Positions 61,139 to 64,000 of a stretch of 64,000 nt of DNA are shown one piece after another. Below the pieces are notes generated by a model that saw only the letters and a list, made by a program, of their open reading frames with translations, searched no databases and was not told the origin of the DNA. Within the stretch, counting starts at the first letter, position 1, and each line of letters begins with the position of its first letter. The DNA comes from Amycolatopsis sulphurea (GTDB taxonomy: Bacteria > Actinomycetota > Actinomycetes > Mycobacteriales > Pseudonocardiaceae), in the NCBI RefSeq assembly GCF_002564045.1, contig NZ_PDJK01000002.1, forward strand, positions 1,550,001 to 1,614,000, given 5' to 3'. Made by a program: the position numbers and the translations under genes.

Positions 61139-62287
61139 TCAGAAGAGCGGCCCTTTGCCGTAGTAGGCCTTGCAGCCGAGGTTGTACTCGGTGGCGATCT
61201 CCAGCACGTTCTTCCCGTCGTCCACCGGCAGCAGCGTGGACGAGTAATTGGGGCAGAAGTTGTTGTATATCCCGGTGATCAGGATCGGACCGGGCATCGG
61301 ATACCAGGTGCCTTCGCCGAGGTCGTCGTTGACCAGCAGGGTCTGCCCGTTGCCCGGTTGCGGCTTGCCGAACGCGTTGGTGTAAATCTGCCCGACCATC
61401 ACCAGCCGCACCCCGTTCGGGCCGCCGGGGAACAGCGTGAGGGTCTGCGCGTGCTGGAAGTAGTTGCCGTTCGCGGTGACCACGCGGGTGCCCGGATCGG
61501 CCGGATCGCCCCAGTTCGCGCCGTCGGCGGAGATCTTGTAGTAGGGATCGCAGTAGCGGTCGCCGTAGTTGCAGATCTCGTAGCCGAACCAGTACCGCCC
61601 GTCGGGCAGCCGACGGATGATCGGCATGCCCGGGCGCACACGGTCCGGTGGGATGGCCATGGTCAGCTGCTTGGTGCCCCAGTGCACGCCGTCGGTGGAG
61701 GCGACCCGGTTGAGCACCTGCGCGTACTGCGGGGCCTGGGTCTCGTCCGCGTAGTGCAGCCAGAGCGTGCCGCCCGCGTCGACGACGAACTCCGGCTCCC
61801 AGATGCCGTCGTGGTTGTGCGAGCGAGCGGCCTCGGCGAGGAAGCTCCACCGGTGCCCGCCGTCACGGCTGGCCCACACCTTGATCCCGATGCGCCGCTG
61901 GGGACCCGCGTCCTGGCGGTAGCTGGCCGCCCAGAGCAGGGTGCCCGCCTTCAGGGCGCCGACACGCTGGGGCAGTTCGTAGAGCGTGCCGCAGCACTGG
62001 CCGGACCTGGCGTCCGGATCGCGGACCTCGCCGATCTTGTGGAAGCTCGCGCCCTCGTCCGTGCTCTCCAGGATCGGGGTGAACTTCCCGCTGTCGTCCT
62101 CGCTGGTCAGCGCCGCGATAATGTTCCCGCGGCCGAATGCCGAGTGTTCGAGCCGGATCAGCCGCGGGTAGGACCCGTACCCGGGCACCAGCTGCTGTTT
62201 GTCGACCACCGCACTCGCCGGCGTGAGCCCGGTCGCGAGGGCCACCAGCGAGGTGAGGAAGGCGATCACGGGAGTCCAGCGGCGCAT
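61139..62287 (-). CDS. Secreted sialidase/BNR-repeat-like glycosidase
   Basis: 382 aa with a Sec signal peptide (WTPVIAFLTSLVALATGLTP, ASA). Four Asp-box-like repeats (STDEGASF, SRDGGHRWSF, STDGVHWG, SADGANWG) indicate a six-bladed beta-propeller, as in exo-sialidases and GH93 exo-arabinanases. Three closely spaced Cys pairs (QCCG, ICNYGDRYC, FCPNY) suggest disulfides. An extracellular glycoside hydrolase is likely; the arginine triad of true sialidases cannot be confirmed by eye, so the substrate is open. Confidence 0.8.
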   Translation of the reverse strand: MRRWTPVIAFLTSLVALATGLTPASAVVDKQQLVPGYGSYPRLIRLEHSAFGRGNIIAALTSEDDSGKFTPILESTDEGASFHKIGEVRDPDARSGQCCGTLYELPQRVGALKAGTLLWAASYRQDAGPQRRIGIKVWASRDGGHRWSFLAEAARSHNHDGIWEPEFVVDAGGTLWLHYADETQAPQYAQVLNRVASTDGVHWGTKQLTMAIPPDRVRPGMPIIRRLPDGRYWFGYEICNYGDRYCDPYYKISADGANWGDPADPGTRVVTANGNYFQHAQTLTLFPGGPNGVRLVMVGQIYTNAFGKPQPGNGQTLLVNDDLGEGTWYPMPGPILITGIYNNFCPNYSSTLLPVDDGKNVLEIATEYNLGCKAYYGKGPLF

Positions 62288-62616
62288 GTAGAACCCTCTC
62301 TGGCGATAAGTCGCGCGATTACATCACGCAGCCGGTCGCCAGCCGCGCGACTTCCGCAGGTCAGGGCAGGGATCCACCCGTTCGTGGGGTTTCCCGCCCG
62401 GCGGCGCGTAACGACCTGGGGCGGGGTGGCGACGAACCTCCAGAAAGCCCCGCCGGGGCGTCTGCAGGGGAAATCGGAATGGCCACGCGGGCATGCGTGC
62501 CGCGGCCGTCTGCGCTGCCGTCCTGATCACCAGTTCTTACGCCGTGTCGGGAACCGGCGTCGGCGCGATCGTGCCGGAAGTGCCGGTCGCGGTCGCCCCT
62601 CCCCCGCGTCCGACCG

Positions 62617-63125
62617 ATGGCGAAAACCGAGACACACCAAGGCAAAGGCAACCGCGCAGTCACGCTGGACTGGCCCTGCGAAGTCCCCGGCCACCTGACC
62701 TTCGACTGCCCGAAGTGCAGTTCAAACGTCATCGTCAACTCCGACGGCCACGACTTCGGCCTGATCAACGCGATCGGCAGCTGCCACGGCACGGTGTGGT
62801 GCAACGTCGACCGGGACGGCGAACCCACGCGAACCCTGCACATCTCCGCGAACGACGCGCGGACCGCGACCGTCGCCGACCACCGCAGCCTGCCGGCCGT
62901 CGAAGCCGGCAAACCCCATTCCGGCCACGGAGACGCGATACTGGCCATTCCCGCGGGCGTGACCAAGGAGTCGGATGGCCATGAGGCGGTCTTGGTCCAG
63001 GCGTACGGGACTCGCGAACTGGCGGTGAACCAGATCGCGAGTACGAGGGCACGTTCGCGGTGCCCGGGCCGGCGTTCGTGGCGATGGAGGCTTACGAAGC
63101 GGACTGGGCCTTTACGGCTTCATGA
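62617..63125 (+). pseudogene. Hypothetical protein gene, probably frameshifted
   Basis: A plus-strand frame from ATG 62617 reads MAKTETHQGKGNRAVTLDWP, FDCPKCSSNV and GSCHGTVWCNVDRD, with good high-GC codon bias to about 63035. Beyond that the bias moves to another frame that ends FVAMEAYEADWAFTAS at 63125, so a frameshift near 63035 is likely. A signal-peptide-like start (MRAAAVCAAVLITSSYA) at 62493 lies in yet another frame upstream. The two CxxC-like pairs could bind zinc. I do not recognise the family. Confidence 0.4.
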
Positions 63126-63179
63126 GCTTCGTCCCGCCGGCCCGAGTCCCGCGGATACCCGCAGGCCGGAACCCGTGCG

Positions 63180-63671
63180 TCAGCGGTAATTCGTGAACTG
63201 CAGCGCGATCTCGAAGTCCTTGCCCTTCAGCAAGGCGATAACCTCCTGCAGCTGGTCCTTCTTCTTGCCCGACACCCGCAGCTGGTCGCCCTGGATCTGG
63301 GCCTGCACGCCCTTCGGGCCTTCGTCGCGGATGAACTTGGCGATCTGCTTGGCCTTGTCCGAGGCGATGCCCTGCAGGATCTTGCCGCCGATCTTGTAGA
63401 TCTTCCCGGAGATCGCCGGCTCGCCCGCCTCGAAAGCCTTCAGCGAGATGTTCCGCTTGATCAGCTTCTCCTTGAAGACCTCCACCGCGGCCAGCGCCCG
63501 CTCCTCGGTCTCCGACTCGATCGCGATGGCCTCCTCGCCTGCCCAGGTGATCCCGGTCCCGGTCCCGCGGAAGTCGAACCGCGTGCCCAGCTCCTTGGCC
63601 GCCTGGTTCAGCGCGTTGTCCACCTCCTGGCGGTCGACCTTGCTCACCACGTCGAAAGAGGGATCCGCCAC
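63180..63671 (-). CDS. YajQ family nucleotide-binding protein
   Basis: 163 aa, GTG start at 63671. It begins [20 protein letters not shown], and the pattern [20 protein letters not shown] and the C-terminal [33 protein letters not shown] are diagnostic of the YajQ family. Members bind nucleotides, and c-di-GMP in Xanthomonas and Pseudomonas; the role in actinobacteria is unclear. It diverges from tRNA-Tyr. Confidence 0.95.
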   Translation of the reverse strand: MADPSFDVVSKVDRQEVDNALNQAAKELGTRFDFRGTGTGITWAGEEAIAIESETEERALAAVEVFKEKLIKRNISLKAFEAGEPAISGKIYKIGGKILQGIASDKAKQIAKFIRDEGPKGVQAQIQGDQLRVSGKKKDQLQEVIALLKGKDFEIALQFTNYR

Positions 63672-63742
63672 GTGTCCTCACACCTCGTACTCGCTCGTCA
63701 GGGGCCACCAGCCTAGCCCCTGACCACCCCGGGGCATCCCGG

Positions 63743-63773
63743 TTGACCCCCGCAGCCGGACGTTGGGTATTCT
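63743..63773 (+). promoter_or_regulatory. Promoter of tRNA-Tyr
   Basis: TTGACC at 63743-63748 and TATTCT at 63768-63773, spaced 19 bp, about 25 bp before the tRNA. The hexamers are good; the spacing is slightly long. Confidence 0.6.
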
Positions 63774-63798
63774 TCTCCCCGGCCGGTCGCCCGGCCTT

Positions 63799-63880
63799 GG
63801 CAGGTTACCCAAGCGGCCAAAGGGATCTGACTGTAAATCAGACGGCTCAGCCTTCGGGGGTTCGAATCCCTCACCTGCCA
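63799..63880 (+). tRNA. tyrT: tRNA-Tyr (GTA)
   Basis: An 82-nt tRNA with long variable arm: acceptor GGCAGGT/ACCTGCC, anticodon loop CTGTAAA with GTA, T-arm GGGGG TTCGAAT CCCTC (one mismatch), discriminator A. No CCA encoded. Confidence 0.96.
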
Positions 63881-63890
63881 CACCAGCCAG

Positions 63891-63930
63891 AAGGCCCCGT
63901 GACCTCATCGTATGATGAGTGCGGGGCCTT
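63891..63930 (+). terminator. Terminator of tRNA-Tyr
   Basis: An outer 9-bp stem AAGGCCCCG/CGGGGCCTT with an inner CTCATC/GATGAG stem, followed by TTT. The remaining bases to 64000 hold no feature I can support. Confidence 0.85.
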
Positions 63931-64000
63931 TGCGTTGTCCTGCCGCCTTTTCGGAACTACTGCCGCGCGAAGAAGCTCGACCCGGGTGACGACTGTCTCT

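Noticed and set aside
62361..62966. A ~200-residue minus-strand gene
   Set aside because: Low-complexity Arg/Pro/Ser translation opposite a frame with better codon bias, and no ribosome site.

Overview
The window is chromosomal DNA from a high-GC actinomycete, most likely Amycolatopsis or a close member of the Pseudonocardiaceae. The evidence is frequent GTG/TTG starts, a mycobacterium-like order of translation genes, a complete Mce import operon, actinobacterial type VII secretion substrates, a HAIR (HspR) operator before lon, and several copies of a GTGAAGGG-type intergenic palindrome that I associate with Amycolatopsis. The genus is inferred; no rRNA is present.

Read along the minus strand (right to left), the backbone is one large transcription/translation supercluster: tRNA-Thr, tRNA-Met, rpmG, hadA-hadB, tRNA-Trp, secE, nusG, rplK-rplA, rplJ-rplL, (Mce block), rpoB-rpoC, (catabolic block), rpsL-rpsG-fusA-tuf, then the S10 operon rpsJ-rplC-rplD-rplW-rplB-rpsS-rplV-rpsC, which runs off the left edge. 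Several accessory blocks interrupt this backbone.

(1) 9.5-17.2 kb, between rpsL and rpoC: a LacI-type regulator diverges from an MHS transporter, a nitrilase-superfamily amidase, a SnoaL-like protein, an alpha/beta hydrolase, a DUF1028 protein and a metal-dependent amidohydrolase. Together they look like an inducible uptake-and-hydrolysis pathway. A perfect 20-bp palindrome between regulator and transporter is the likely operator. The block is bracketed by two copies of the palindromic repeat, and a GNAT gene remnant lies at its left edge.

(2) 25.3-29.5 kb, just upstream of rpoB: a four-gene plus-strand operon encodes an SseB-like protein, a type VII secretion-associated helical protein, a 695-aa secreted toxin with a C-terminal ADP-ribosyltransferase domain, and an 83-aa orphan. 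Facing it is an ADP-ribosylglycohydrolase, which could be an enzymatic antidote. This is the most interesting system in the window. A secreted chorismate mutase follows.

(3) 30.3-41.7 kb: a complete Mce lipid importer (mceG ATPase, two YrbE permeases, MceA-F, two Mce-associated proteins) sits directly behind rplL, mostly with 4-bp start/stop overlaps.

(4) 43.4-45.1 kb and 48.5-50.4 kb: small insertions of a membrane protein, an alpha/beta hydrolase, an F420-type LLM oxidoreductase and an SGNH hydrolase.

(5) 52-64 kb: a membrane GGDEF/EAL protein with a dead GGDEF and intact EAL, a GNAT, a DUF574-type methyltransferase, lon with its HAIR operator, a LysE pseudogene, rmlA, a secreted sialidase-like protein, a decayed hypothetical gene, yajQ and tRNA-Tyr.
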